A stretch of DNA of 64,000 bases from Pseudomonas sp. MIACH (GTDB lineage: Bacteria; Pseudomonadota; Gammaproteobacteria; Pseudomonadales; Pseudomonadaceae), in contig NZ_LHVO01000015.1 of the NCBI RefSeq assembly GCF_001269925.1, forward strand, positions 1-64,000, in the 5' to 3' direction. The notes under the pieces were generated by a model. It searched no databases and was not told the DNA's origin. It saw only the letters and a program-made list of their open reading frames with translations. A program made the position numbers and the translations under genes. Below are positions 41,845 to 52,370 of the stretch, piece after piece; within the stretch, counting starts at the first letter, position 1; each line of letters starts with the position of its first letter.

Positions 41845-42078
41845 GTTAGAGTTGGATAGCGTCTAAGTAGGCTCTGGTTGTATGAAATAACTGCTGTGAA
41901 CGGTAGATAAGTACGCGCCTCTAATCATTTTAGTTAAAGGTGTTAGTGCAGAGTTAATCAGGAACTCTTTTGACGCGGTTGTTACTCAGGGGGTAGGCGG
42001 AATACAGTGACTCTATGCTGAACATTCAACAGTCATACGGACTTCCGCTTAAAACCCAGTCACTAAAGGATCGTTCCT
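41845..42078. other. Gene-free region upstream of the orphan small protein
   Basis: 234 AT-richer bases. GGAACT at 41960-41965 followed 15 bases later by TTACTCA resembles ECF- or HrpL-type promoters (GGAACC-N15/16-CCACNNA) only partly, with CC replaced by TT. No other recognisable sites are seen. Confidence 0.35.
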
Positions 42079-42447
42079 ATGTCTGACGTATCGCCGAGCA
42101 GCCGCTTTGTGCCCATGCCACTCGTAGACCCTTTCAAGGGGGTAGAAGGGAATCAACACTCCGGCGCTTCAGTTGTATCTCAAAGGATTACTTTTGGAGA
42201 GCCGGCTCAGGCGGGAGTGCAAACTTTATCTTGTTACCCCGGCCCTCCGGCTTGTTCCACCCATCCGCCCGCTTGTTCCGCCCCAGCCCGACCTGTAAAG
42301 AAACAGGGGTTTTTTTCCAAGATCGGCGGTTTTTTTAAAAAGGCTTTTGGAAAGGTTGGCGAGGTATTCAGTGGAATCGGTAATGTACTCAGCGGAGTCG
42401 GTAACGTCCTCGGTACAATCGGCAAGATGTTGTGGGGGGCAAAATAA
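42079..42447 (+). CDS. Orphan protein with cationic amphipathic C-terminal segment
   Basis: A 122-residue protein I do not recognise. Residues 1-45 are Ser/Pro/Val rich without a Sec signal; 50-75 are Pro/Cys rich (CYPGPPAC, CSTHPPAC); 75-122 form a Lys/Gly/Phe segment (KKQGFFSKIGGFFKKAFGK then VGEVFSGIGNVLSGVGNVLGTIG) with GxGNVLS/G repeats of seven residues, the look of a membrane-active helix. AAGGA lies 8 nt before the ATG, and a possible ECF/Hrp-like promoter is upstream. Codon use is less GC-rich than in its neighbours. Candidate roles are a secreted effector, pore-forming peptide or membrane anchor; none is established. Confidence 0.7.
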   Translation: MSDVSPSSRFVPMPLVDPFKGVEGNQHSGASVVSQRITFGEPAQAGVQTLSCYPGPPACSTHPPACSAPARPVKKQGFFSKIGGFFKKAFGKVGEVFSGIGNVLSGVGNVLGTIGKMLWGAK

Positions 42448-42469
42448 CTGAACTCCTGATCGAGAAACA

Positions 42470-45400
42470 TCACTTCAATAGTCGCCTGAAGTCTTCAGGT
42501 GGCAGGGGCTTGCTGTAAATGAAACCCTGGTACAAATGGCAGTCCAGCGCTTGCAGGAATGCCAGTTGTTCCGGGGTTTCCACGCCTTCGGCGATCACTT
42601 CCAGATTCAGGCTGCGGGCCATCGCCACAATCGCGCGGATGATTTCCGCATCATTGGGGTCGTGGGTCGCGTCGCGCACAAAGGACTGGTCGATCTTCAG
42701 CGCATCTACCGGCAGGCGCTTGAGGTACGTCAGCGATGAATAGCCGGTACCAAAGTCATCCATGGCGAAACTGACTCCGAGCTTTTTCAGGCGGCGCATC
42801 TTGGCCACGGTGTCGTCCAGGTTCTGAATCACGATGCCTTCGGTGATTTCCAGTTTCAGCAGGCCGTAGGGCAGTTGATGGCGCTTGAGGCTGCGCTCGA
42901 CACGCTCTACAAAGTCGTTCTGGCGAAACTGCCGGGGGCTGATGTTCACGCACAGGCTGAAATTCAGCGGGTCCACCAGGCCTTCAGCAATAAACTTCGC
43001 AAAGGCGGCGCAGGCCTCATCAAGGATCCAGGTTCCCACTTCGAGGATCAGGCCGCTGTCTTCCAGCACCTTGATGAATTCGGACGGCGACTGCGCGCCA
43101 AGCTGCGGATGCTGCCAGCGCACCAGGGCCTCGGCGCCGACGATCTTGTTGCCGCGCGCATCCACCTGGGGTTGGTAATGCACGCTGAACTCGCCGCGCG
43201 ACAGGGCCAGGCGCAGGTCGGTTTCCATGCGCAGGCGCTCGCTGGCGGCTTTTTGCATGCTGTTGTGGAACATCTGCGTGGCGTTGCGCCCCGAATCTTT
43301 GGCCCGGTATAGGGCGATGTCGGCACGCTTGAGCAGGTCCGCCGGGGTGGTGCCATGGTCCGGAATCAACGCCACGCCGATGCTCGGAGTGACCTGCAGG
43401 CGATGGCCATCGAGGAACATGGGTTCCGAGAGCAATTCGCGCAGGGTGTCGGCCAGTTCCTGCACCTGGGCGCTGACTTGCGCGCGGGTGCCGTCCAGAC
43501 CGCTGAGCAGGACCACGAATTCGTCGCCGCCCAGGCGTGCCACCGTGTCCTCCATGCGCACGCTGGCTTCCAGGCGCGCGGTGACGATTTTGAGCACGGT
43601 GTCGCCCACCGGGTGGCCAAGGGAATCGTTGATGTGCTTGAAGTGGTCGAGGTCAAGAAACAGCAAGGCGCCGCGCAGGTTATGACGCTTGAGCAGGGCT
43701 ATCTGCTGGCTCAGCCGATCCATCAGCAGTGCACGGTTAGGCAGGTTGGTCAGCGGGTCGTGATAGGCCAGGTGACGGATCTGCGCCTGGGCGTTTTTCA
43801 ACAGGCTCACATCCCGCGCGGTCAGCAGCAGGCATGGGGTTTCATTGAGGGTGATCGGTTCGACCGACACTTCCACCGCCAGCACTTCGCCACGCTTGTT
43901 GTGCCAGAGCATTTCCAGGTGATGGATGCGCCCCTTGATCTGCAATTCGGCGAGCAGCGCCGAGCGCTGGTTTTCATCGGCCCAGATGCCAATCTGGTAC
44001 AGCGTCAGGCCGATGGCTTCTTCGGCGCGGTAGCCGGTGAGGCGGCAGAAGCCGTCGTTGACCTCCACATAACGGCCGGTATCACGCTCGGTGATGGAGA
44101 TGGCGTCGGGGCTGGAATGGAAGGCTTTGGCGAATTTCTCTTCGCTGGCCTTCAGCGCGGCCTCCGAGCGTTGTTGCTGGGTAATGTCGCGCAGGGTGGT
44201 GACGATGCACGGTTGATCGCCCACTTTGATCAACCGGCTGGAAATCATGCAGGTCAGGGTTTGGCCGTTCTTGTGGTGCACCACGATGGCCACATTGCTC
44301 AGCGCCTGATCGCGGATCACCTGTTCGATGCGCTGCAGGCGCTTGCTTGACTCGTCCCACAGGCCGATCTGCTCGGCGCTCTTGTCGATCACCTCGGTCG
44401 CCGTCCAGCCAAACGTCTGGGTAAAGGCAGGGTTGATCTCGATGAACGCGCCGCTGTCCAGGCCAGTGACACAGATGGGATCGGGGCTGGCCTGGAACAG
44501 GCTGGCGAATTTTTCTTCGGAGGCGGTCAGGCGTTGCTCACGCTCCACCTGGTCGGTGATGTCCAGCAGGGTGCCGGCCATGCGTATCGGAGCGCCTTGC
44601 TCGTCCCGGTAGAGGCGGGCGCGGCTTTCCAGGTAGCGCGAGCTGCCGTCTTCCAGTTGCACGCGGTAAGTCAGCTGATAATTGCCGGCCGGGCCTTCGC
44701 GCAGGGTGCGATAAGCGTTGCGCATGTTCTCGCGCTCTTGCTTGGGCATGCCCTCGAAAAACGCTTCGAAGGATTCATGGAACGGCTCGGGTGGCAGGCC
44801 GTGCAGTTGCGCGGCGCGGGCCGAACCGTAGAGCATGCCGGTGGGAATATGCCAGTCCCAGGTGCCCAGTTGCGCCGAGTCCAGGGCCAGGTCCAGGCGC
44901 TCCTGGCTGTCCTTCAGGGCCTGCTCGGCGTTTTTCCGTTCGGTCGTGTCGAGAAAGGTGCTGATCAAGTAGGCCTCGCCGTCCAGCTCGACCTTTTGCG
45001 CACTGAGGGTGCCATCGTGGATCTGGCCGTTGCTGGCGCAGAACTGCACTTCCATGGTGATGGGTTCGCCCTTGCGCTGGGTCGCCTTGACCAGCAGGGC
45101 GCGCTGTTCGGGGTGCCGCCACAGGCCCAGGTCCAAGGTGGTGCGGCCGATCGCATCGGTCACCGGCCAGCCGAAGAGCATCTCGAAATACTGATTGGCT
45201 TCGCTGATCAGTCCGTCGGACTGGCGGGTCAGCAACACCATGTTCGGGCACAGGTGAAACAACGTGGCGAAGCGTTTTTCGGAATGGCTGAGGGCGTGTT
45301 CCCGCTCGCGTTGGCGAGTGGTCTCGCGGATCACGCCGATCATGCGGCGTCGGCCAGCCTTGTCCGGTGCCAGGCTGCCATTGATCTCCAGCCAGTGATG

Positions 45401-45748
45401 AGTGCCGTCCGGCCATTGGATGTGATGGTGCATGGCCTGCTCGAACGGCTCGCCGGCCAGCACCGCATGAAAGGCTCGCACTACCCGGGCCCGATCCGAC
45501 GGCGCCAGCAGGTCGAGGTAATCGAGGTCCTTGGGCAGCGGTTGGCGCGGGTCGAAGCCGAACAGCGCCTGGGTACCCCGTGACCAGCTTATTCTTCCGG
45601 TGTCGATTTCCCAGCACCACGCCCCCAGCCGCGCAGCATTGAGGGCTGCCAGCAGTTGCGGGGCACTGTCCCAGCTTTGTTCCGCCTGTTGAGGGTCCAG
45701 GGCGTAAATGCGGGGCAGGGGTGGCACAGGGTCGACGGGGTTGCGCAT
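42470..45748 (-). CDS. Multi-PAS GGDEF-EAL protein
   Basis: A 1092-residue soluble signalling protein without visible membrane helices. Five PAS/PAC repeats occupy about residues 20-650; a GGDEF domain has an intact RLGGDEF motif, and an EAL domain has EALVR, the metal-site ITEG and DDFGTGYSSL, KIDQSFV and EGVET motifs. The diguanylate cyclase and phosphodiesterase sites both look intact, so the protein could both make and cleave cyclic di-GMP, with PAS domains sensing redox, light or ligands. It is RmcA/MorA-like in domain idea but lacks their periplasmic part. ATG 45748 is chosen over a TTG two codons upstream. Confidence 0.93.
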   Translation of the reverse strand: MRNPVDPVPPLPRIYALDPQQAEQSWDSAPQLLAALNAARLGAWCWEIDTGRISWSRGTQALFGFDPRQPLPKDLDYLDLLAPSDRARVVRAFHAVLAGEPFEQAMHHHIQWPDGTHHWLEINGSLAPDKAGRRRMIGVIRETTRQREREHALSHSEKRFATLFHLCPNMVLLTRQSDGLISEANQYFEMLFGWPVTDAIGRTTLDLGLWRHPEQRALLVKATQRKGEPITMEVQFCASNGQIHDGTLSAQKVELDGEAYLISTFLDTTERKNAEQALKDSQERLDLALDSAQLGTWDWHIPTGMLYGSARAAQLHGLPPEPFHESFEAFFEGMPKQERENMRNAYRTLREGPAGNYQLTYRVQLEDGSSRYLESRARLYRDEQGAPIRMAGTLLDITDQVEREQRLTASEEKFASLFQASPDPICVTGLDSGAFIEINPAFTQTFGWTATEVIDKSAEQIGLWDESSKRLQRIEQVIRDQALSNVAIVVHHKNGQTLTCMISSRLIKVGDQPCIVTTLRDITQQQRSEAALKASEEKFAKAFHSSPDAISITERDTGRYVEVNDGFCRLTGYRAEEAIGLTLYQIGIWADENQRSALLAELQIKGRIHHLEMLWHNKRGEVLAVEVSVEPITLNETPCLLLTARDVSLLKNAQAQIRHLAYHDPLTNLPNRALLMDRLSQQIALLKRHNLRGALLFLDLDHFKHINDSLGHPVGDTVLKIVTARLEASVRMEDTVARLGGDEFVVLLSGLDGTRAQVSAQVQELADTLRELLSEPMFLDGHRLQVTPSIGVALIPDHGTTPADLLKRADIALYRAKDSGRNATQMFHNSMQKAASERLRMETDLRLALSRGEFSVHYQPQVDARGNKIVGAEALVRWQHPQLGAQSPSEFIKVLEDSGLILEVGTWILDEACAAFAKFIAEGLVDPLNFSLCVNISPRQFRQNDFVERVERSLKRHQLPYGLLKLEITEGIVIQNLDDTVAKMRRLKKLGVSFAMDDFGTGYSSLTYLKRLPVDALKIDQSFVRDATHDPNDAEIIRAIVAMARSLNLEVIAEGVETPEQLAFLQALDCHLYQGFIYSKPLPPEDFRRLLK

Positions 45749-45814
45749 TATCAAAGGGCCTTGGCTCGATGGGCAAACAACGCGGTTTTACTCACAACCT
45801 GAGGCCGCACAGCG

Positions 45815-46705
45815 TCATGCCGGTACCGCTGGCAGATCCTCCTGTGCATCCAATAGGCTCATGAAGGCCCGCGCAGCGTTCGACAGCGTCCTTTCGGTGT
45901 GCACGATATAGCCTAGCTGGCGACTGAGTTGTATGCCTGGCAAAGCGATACTTGCCACCTGATCATCAAGCATGGTGCGCGGCAAGACGCTCCAGGCCAG
46001 GCCGATGGAGACCATCATCTTGATGGTTTCCAGGTAGTTAGTACTCATCGCGATGTTTGGCGTAAGGCCCTGGGCCTCGAACAGTCGGCTGACAATATGG
46101 TGGGTGAAGGTATTGCCGCCAGGGAAAACCGCCGGGTGGCCGGCAATATCGGCCAGGCTGACGCTGCCGTTGCCGGTGAGGCTGTGCTCCGGCGCCACCA
46201 CGAAATCCAGCGGGTCGTCCCACACCGGGGTGGCACGCACCAGGTTGTGCGGATCGGGCGCCAGGGTGATCACTGCCACCTCGGCGCGGCCGTGGAGGAT
46301 TTCTTCGTAGGCCACTTCTGAATCAAGAAACTGAATATCCAGCGCCACGTTCGGGTATTGCCGGGTGAAGGTGCGCAGGACTGGTGGCAAACGGTGCAGG
46401 CCAATATGGTGGCTGGTCGCCAGAGTGAGGCGGCCGCTGACTTCGCCGGTAAGGTTGGTGAGGGCGCGGCGGGTGTCATCCAGCACGTTAAGGATCTGAT
46501 AAGCACGCGGCAGTAGGGCCCGTCCCGCTTCGGTCAAGCCGACCTCGCGGCCCAGGCGATCAAACAGGCGCACCTTCAATTGTTGCTCCAGGCCGGCAAT
46601 ACGTTTGCTGATGGCCGGTTGGGTCAGGTGCAGGCGTTCACCCGCGCCGGAGAAACTGCCGGTCTCGGCGATGGCAATAAAGGCGTTGAGGTTGGCCAGG
46701 TCCAT
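45815..46705 (-). CDS. LysR-family regulator divergent from leuC
   Basis: A 296-residue LysR protein: helix-turn-helix in residues 4-62 (GSFSGAGERLHLTQPAISKRIAGLEQQLKVRLFDRLGREVGLTEAG) and effector domain from residue 91. It is divergent from leuC, 140 bases away, as in other pseudomonads, and may control leuCD in response to a leucine-pathway intermediate. That role is inferred from position only. Confidence 0.88.
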   Translation of the reverse strand: MDLANLNAFIAIAETGSFSGAGERLHLTQPAISKRIAGLEQQLKVRLFDRLGREVGLTEAGRALLPRAYQILNVLDDTRRALTNLTGEVSGRLTLATSHHIGLHRLPPVLRTFTRQYPNVALDIQFLDSEVAYEEILHGRAEVAVITLAPDPHNLVRATPVWDDPLDFVVAPEHSLTGNGSVSLADIAGHPAVFPGGNTFTHHIVSRLFEAQGLTPNIAMSTNYLETIKMMVSIGLAWSVLPRTMLDDQVASIALPGIQLSRQLGYIVHTERTLSNAARAFMSLLDAQEDLPAVPA

Positions 46706-46845
46706 GGTGGTATTCCAGTTGGTAATCCAAAGCATAAAAAATATGAATTTGAGTTATTTAATGTAGCGCCATACCATCAGCCTCACAAGCCAAAGGGTTA
46801 TTGAAAAGCCCGGCGCATAGAAATACCGCTGATGAGGACCGACTG

Positions 46846-48264
46846 ATGGCCGGCAAAACGCTTTACGACAAGCTTTGGGATTCCCATGAAGTGAAACGGC
46901 GCGACGATGGTTCGTCGCTGATCTATATCGACCGTCACATCATCCATGAAGTGACCTCGCCCCAAGCGTTCGAAGGCCTGCGACTGGCCGGGCGCAAGCC
47001 TTGGCGCGTCGACTCGATCATCGCCACCCCGGACCACAACGTGCCGACCACCCCGGAGCGCAAGGGCGGGATCGACGCCATTGTCGACACCGTGTCGCGC
47101 CTGCAGGTGCAGACTCTCGACGATTACTGTGACGAATATGGCATCACCGAATTCAAGATGAATGACGTGCGTCAAGGCATCGTGCATGTCATCGGCCCGG
47201 AGCAGGGCGCCACCTTGCCGGGCATGACCGTGGTCTGCGGCGACTCCCACACCTCCACCCACGGTGCGTTCGGCGCCCTGGCCCACGGCATCGGCACCTC
47301 CGAGGTGGAACATGTGTTCGCCACCCAGTGCCTGGTCGCCAAGAAGATGAAGAACATGCTGGTACGCGTCGAAGGCAAGTTGCCGTTCGGCGTGACCGCC
47401 AAGGACATCGTGCTCGCCGTCATCGGCAAGATCGGCACCGCCGGCGGTAACGGCCATGCCATCGAATTCGCCGGCAGCGCCATTCGCGACCTGTCCATCG
47501 AAGGCCGCATGACCATCTGCAACATGTCCATCGAAGCCGGTGCCCGCGTGGGCATGGTGGCAGCGGACGAGAAAACCGTTGAGTACGTAAAAGGCCGTCC
47601 TTTCGCTCCGGCTGGCGCCGATTGGGACGCTGCAGTTGAAGCCTGGAAAGACCTGGTGTCCGACGCCGATGCGGTGTTTGACACCGTGGTCGAACTCGAC
47701 GCTGCCCAGATCAAGCCGCAAGTCAGCTGGGGCACCTCGCCGGAAATGGTCCTGGCCGTCGACCAGAACGTGCCGGACCCGGCGCAGGAGGCCGACCTGG
47801 TCAAGCGCGGTTCCATTGAGCGCGCCCTGAAGTACATGGGCTTGAAGGCCAACCAGGCGATCACCGACATCCAGTTGGATCGCGTGTTCATCGGTTCCTG
47901 CACCAACTCGCGGATCGAAGACCTGCGCGCGGCGGCGGTGATCGCCAAGGGCCGTAAAGTCGCCTCGACCATCAAGCAGGCCATCGTGGTCCCGGGCTCA
48001 GGCCTGGTTAAAGCCCAGGCCGAAGCCGAAGGCCTGGACAAGATCTTCCTCGAAGCCGGTTTTGAATGGCGTGAGCCGGGCTGCTCGATGTGCCTGGCGA
48101 TGAACCCGGATCGCCTGGAGTCGGGCGAGCATTGCGCGTCCACCTCCAACCGTAACTTCGAAGGGCGTCAGGGCGCCGGTGGCCGTACCCACCTGGTCAG
48201 CCCGGCCATGGCCGCTGCGGCTGCCGTCAACGGTCGTTTCATCGACGTTCGCGAATTGATCTGA
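46846..48264 (+). CDS. leuC: 3-isopropylmalate dehydratase large subunit
   Basis: A 472-residue aconitase-type protein. The [4Fe-4S] ligands lie in IGSCTNSR and EPGCSMC; the [15 protein letters not shown] and [16 protein letters not shown] motifs are characteristic. With LeuD it isomerises 2-isopropylmalate to 3-isopropylmalate. ATG 46846 has GAGG 8 nt upstream. It is followed by leuD after 10 bases. Confidence 0.98.
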   Translation: MAGKTLYDKLWDSHEVKRRDDGSSLIYIDRHIIHEVTSPQAFEGLRLAGRKPWRVDSIIATPDHNVPTTPERKGGIDAIVDTVSRLQVQTLDDYCDEYGITEFKMNDVRQGIVHVIGPEQGATLPGMTVVCGDSHTSTHGAFGALAHGIGTSEVEHVFATQCLVAKKMKNMLVRVEGKLPFGVTAKDIVLAVIGKIGTAGGNGHAIEFAGSAIRDLSIEGRMTICNMSIEAGARVGMVAADEKTVEYVKGRPFAPAGADWDAAVEAWKDLVSDADAVFDTVVELDAAQIKPQVSWGTSPEMVLAVDQNVPDPAQEADLVKRGSIERALKYMGLKANQAITDIQLDRVFIGSCTNSRIEDLRAAAVIAKGRKVASTIKQAIVVPGSGLVKAQAEAEGLDKIFLEAGFEWREPGCSMCLAMNPDRLESGEHCASTSNRNFEGRQGAGGRTHLVSPAMAAAAAVNGRFIDVRELI

Positions 48265-48274
48265 GGAAAACCCG

Positions 48275-48919
48275 ATGAGAGCTTTTACCCAACACACCGG
48301 TTTGGTCGCGCCGTTGGACCGTGCCAACGTCGACACCGACCAGATCATCCCCAAGCAGTTCTTGAAGTCGATCAAGCGCACCGGTTTCGGCCCCAACCTG
48401 TTCGACGAGTGGCGCTACCTGGACGTGGGCTACGCCTACCAGGACAACTCCAAGCGCCCGCTGAACAAGGACTTCGTGCTCAACGCCGAGCGCTACCAAG
48501 GCGCCAGCGTGTTGCTGGCCCGGGAAAACTTCGGTTGCGGCTCCAGCCGCGAGCACGCGCCGTGGGCCCTGGAAGAATATGGCTTTCGCAGCATCATCGC
48601 GCCGAGCTATGCCGACATCTTCTTCAACAACAGCTTCAAGAACGGCCTGTTGCCGATCATCTTGAGCGATGCGCAAGTGGATGAGCTGTTCAAGGCGGTG
48701 GAAGCCGATGTGGGTTACCAACTGACCATCGACCTGGCCGCGCAAACCGTGACCCGTCCGGACGGCAAGGTGTACCACTTTGAAGTGGACGCCTTCCGCA
48801 AACACTGCCTGATCAACGGTCTGGACGATATCGGCCTGACCTTGCAGGACGGCGATGCGATTGCCGCGTTTGAAGCCAAGCACCGGGCGAGCCAGCCTTG
48901 GTTGTTTCGTGACGCCTAA
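48275..48919 (+). CDS. leuD: 3-isopropylmalate dehydratase small subunit
   Basis: A 214-residue small subunit. Motifs are [31 protein letters not shown] and [21 protein letters not shown]. It forms the heterodimer with LeuC, whose gene precedes it by 10 bases with a GAGGA ribosome-binding site. The leucine operon is interrupted before leuB by a methyltransferase gene and a REPIN. Confidence 0.98.
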   Translation: MRAFTQHTGLVAPLDRANVDTDQIIPKQFLKSIKRTGFGPNLFDEWRYLDVGYAYQDNSKRPLNKDFVLNAERYQGASVLLARENFGCGSSREHAPWALEEYGFRSIIAPSYADIFFNNSFKNGLLPIILSDAQVDELFKAVEADVGYQLTIDLAAQTVTRPDGKVYHFEVDAFRKHCLINGLDDIGLTLQDGDAIAAFEAKHRASQPWLFRDA

Positions 48920-48937
48920 ATTGATGTAGGCAGGACC

Positions 48938-49012
48938 GCCGCCATCGAGGGCAAGCCCCCTCCCACAGGGGAACGCATTCCAAATGTGGGAGGGGGCTTG
49001 CCCCCGATGAGG
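48938..49012. repeat. REPIN between leuD and the methyltransferase gene
   Basis: CATCGAGGGCAAGCCCCCTCCCACA and its inverse GTGGGAGGGGGCTTGCCCCCGATG face each other across about 20 bases. It probably affects mRNA stability between leuCD and downstream genes. Confidence 0.82.
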
Positions 49013-49046
49013 CCAGTGTTAACAACACACACCCAGGGGAAACACC

Positions 49047-49811
49047 ATGACCAACACCGCCCACACCCAAGTCGTGCAAAAACAATTCGGCGAGCAAGCC
49101 TCGGCCTACCTGGGCAGTGCCGTGCACGCCCAAGGCACCGAATTCGCGCTGCTCCAGGCCGAGCTGGCCGGGCAGGGCGCTGCGCGACTGCTGGACCTGG
49201 GCTGCGGTGCTGGTCATGTGAGTTTCCATGTGGCGCCGCTGGTCAAGGAAGTGGTGGCCTACGACCTGTCCCAGCAGATGCTCGACGTAGTCGCTGGCGC
49301 CGCAGCGGATCGTGGCCTGGACAATATCCGCACCGTACACGGCGCGGCCGAGCGCCTGCCGTTCGCCGATGGCGAATTCGACTTCGTGTTCAGCCGTTAT
49401 TCGGCGCACCATTGGAGCGACCTCGGCGTGGCCCTGCGCGAAGTGCGCCGCGTGCTCAAGCCGGGCGGCGTGGCGGCGTTTGTCGATGTCTTGTCACCGG
49501 GCAGCCCGCTGTTGGACACTTACCTGCAAACCGTCGAAGTGCTGCGCGACACCAGCCACGTGCGTGACTACTCCGCCGCCGAGTGGATGCGCCAGCTCAG
49601 CGAAGCCGGTTTGCATGTGCGCAGCAGCAGTCGCCAGCGCCTGCGCCTGGAATACACCTCGTGGGTCGAACGTATGCGCACACCGCCAGCGCTGCGCGCC
49701 GCGATCCTGGAGCTGCAGCAGGCGATGGGCCAGGAAGTGCGTGATTACTACGAGATTCAAGCCGACGGCACCTTCAGCACCGACGTGCTGGTGGTATGGG
49801 CCGAACGCTGA
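49047..49811 (+). CDS. Class I SAM-dependent methyltransferase
   Basis: A 254-residue UbiE-like methyltransferase with motif I LLDLGCGAGHVSFH, motif II and III regions FADGEFDFVFSRYSAHHW and LREVRRVLKPGGVAAFVDVL. The substrate is unknown. Its place between leuD and leuB is common in pseudomonads and may be simple proximity rather than a leucine function. It lies 52 bases before leuB. Confidence 0.9.
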   Translation: MTNTAHTQVVQKQFGEQASAYLGSAVHAQGTEFALLQAELAGQGAARLLDLGCGAGHVSFHVAPLVKEVVAYDLSQQMLDVVAGAAADRGLDNIRTVHGAAERLPFADGEFDFVFSRYSAHHWSDLGVALREVRRVLKPGGVAAFVDVLSPGSPLLDTYLQTVEVLRDTSHVRDYSAAEWMRQLSEAGLHVRSSSRQRLRLEYTSWVERMRTPPALRAAILELQQAMGQEVRDYYEIQADGTFSTDVLVVWAER

Positions 49812-49863
49812 TTAATTTTCCCGACCTGCCCACGGGCAGGTCGCTCGATGAAATGAGGAACCC

Positions 49864-50946
<1,083 letters not shown>

Positions 50947-51010
50947 TCTCTCGGGCCCGCTTGCAGTTGTTGCTGCAAGGCGGCCCACTTTTTAACAAGG
51001 TGTAGTTGCG

Positions 51011-52123
51011 ATGAAACGTGTAGGTCTGATCGGTTGGCGCGGTATGGTCGGTTCCGTGCTCATGCAGCGGATGCTGGAAGAGCAGGATTTCGATCTTATT
51101 GAGCCGGTGTTTTTCACCACTTCGAACGTAGGTGGCCAAGGGCCGTCCGTGGGCAAGGATATCGCCCCGCTCAAGGACGCCTACAGCATTGAAGAGCTGA
51201 AAACCCTCGACGTGATCCTGACCTGCCAGGGTGGCGACTACACCAGCGAAGTCTTCCCCAAGCTGCGTGAAGCCGGCTGGCAGGGTTACTGGATCGACGC
51301 CGCCTCGAGCCTGCGCATGCAGGACGACGCCGTGATCATCCTCGACCCGGTCAACCGCAAGGTCATCGACCAGCAACTGGACGCCGGCACCAAGAACTAC
51401 GTCGGCGGCAACTGCACCGTCAGCCTGATGCTGATGGGCCTGGGCGGCCTGTTCGAAGCCGGCCTGGTCGAGTGGATGAGCGCCATGACCTATCAGGCAG
51501 CTTCCGGCGCTGGCGCGCAGAACATGCGTGAGCTGATCAAGCAGATGGGCGCGACCCACGCCGCTGTCGCCGATCAACTGGCTGACCCGGCCAGCGCGAT
51601 CCTCGACATCGACCGCCGTGTGGCCGAAGCCATGCGCAGCGATGCCTACCCGACCGAGAACTTCGGCGTGCCGCTGGCCGGCAGCCTGATCCCGTGGATC
51701 GACAAAGAACTGCCGAACGGCCAGAGCCGCGAAGAGTGGAAGGCCCAGGCCGAGACCAACAAGATCCTCGGTCGGTTCAAGAGCCCGATCCCGGTGGATG
51801 GCATCTGTGTGCGCATCGGCGCCATGCGTTGCCACAGCCAGGCGCTGACCATCAAGCTGAACAAAGACGTGCCGATCGCCGATATCGAAGGGCTGATCAG
51901 CCAGCACAACCCGTGGGTCAAGCTGGTGCCGAACAACCGCGACATCAGCATGCAGGAGCTGAGCCCGACCAAGGTCACTGGCACCCTGAATGTACCGGTA
52001 GGCCGTCTGCGCAAGCTGAACATGGGCACCCAGTACCTGGGCGCGTTCACTGTCGGCGATCAGTTGCTGTGGGGCGCGGCCGAGCCGCTGCGTCGCATGC
52101 TGCGGATTTTGCTGGAGCGTTGA
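51011..52123 (+). CDS. asd: Aspartate-semialdehyde dehydrogenase
   Basis: A 370-residue enzyme of the proteobacterial ASADH class, with [21 protein letters not shown] (NADP site) and the catalytic C135 in [11 protein letters not shown]. It makes L-aspartate semialdehyde for lysine, diaminopimelate, threonine and methionine. A strong terminator follows. A Cys-less paralogue lies downstream at 52371. Confidence 0.98.
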   Translation: MKRVGLIGWRGMVGSVLMQRMLEEQDFDLIEPVFFTTSNVGGQGPSVGKDIAPLKDAYSIEELKTLDVILTCQGGDYTSEVFPKLREAGWQGYWIDAASSLRMQDDAVIILDPVNRKVIDQQLDAGTKNYVGGNCTVSLMLMGLGGLFEAGLVEWMSAMTYQAASGAGAQNMRELIKQMGATHAAVADQLADPASAILDIDRRVAEAMRSDAYPTENFGVPLAGSLIPWIDKELPNGQSREEWKAQAETNKILGRFKSPIPVDGICVRIGAMRCHSQALTIKLNKDVPIADIEGLISQHNPWVKLVPNNRDISMQELSPTKVTGTLNVPVGRLRKLNMGTQYLGAFTVGDQLLWGAAEPLRRMLRILLER

Positions 52124-52143
52124 TCGCTTGAGGCAATAAGAGA

Positions 52144-52176
52144 AACCCGCGTTCTGGTGACAGGCGCGGGTTTTTT
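52144..52176 (+). terminator. Rho-independent terminator after asd
   Basis: AACCCGCG and CGCGGGTT form an 8-bp stem around a 13-base loop, followed by TTTTTT. Confidence 0.92.
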
Positions 52177-52188
52177 ATTGTTCTTTCG

Positions 52189-52280
52189 GGCGCTATCGGG
52201 GCAAGCCCCCTCCCACAGTGAACAGCATTTCAACGTTGGAATTCGGTCGAATGTGGGAGGGGGCTTGCCCCGATAGCGCC
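52189..52280. repeat. REPIN between asd and usg
   Basis: GGCGCTATCGGGGCAAGCCCC is mirrored by GGGGCTTGCCCCGATAGCGCC, giving almost perfect terminal symmetry with about 50 bases between. Confidence 0.87.
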
Positions 52281-52370
52281 ATCAGCCACACCACAAGCCC
52301 CAGGTTAATTGCCTCACCCCCAGTCACCCGGTAAAGTGCCGCTCCCCCCGCAATGCCCGAGGCAGCCCCC

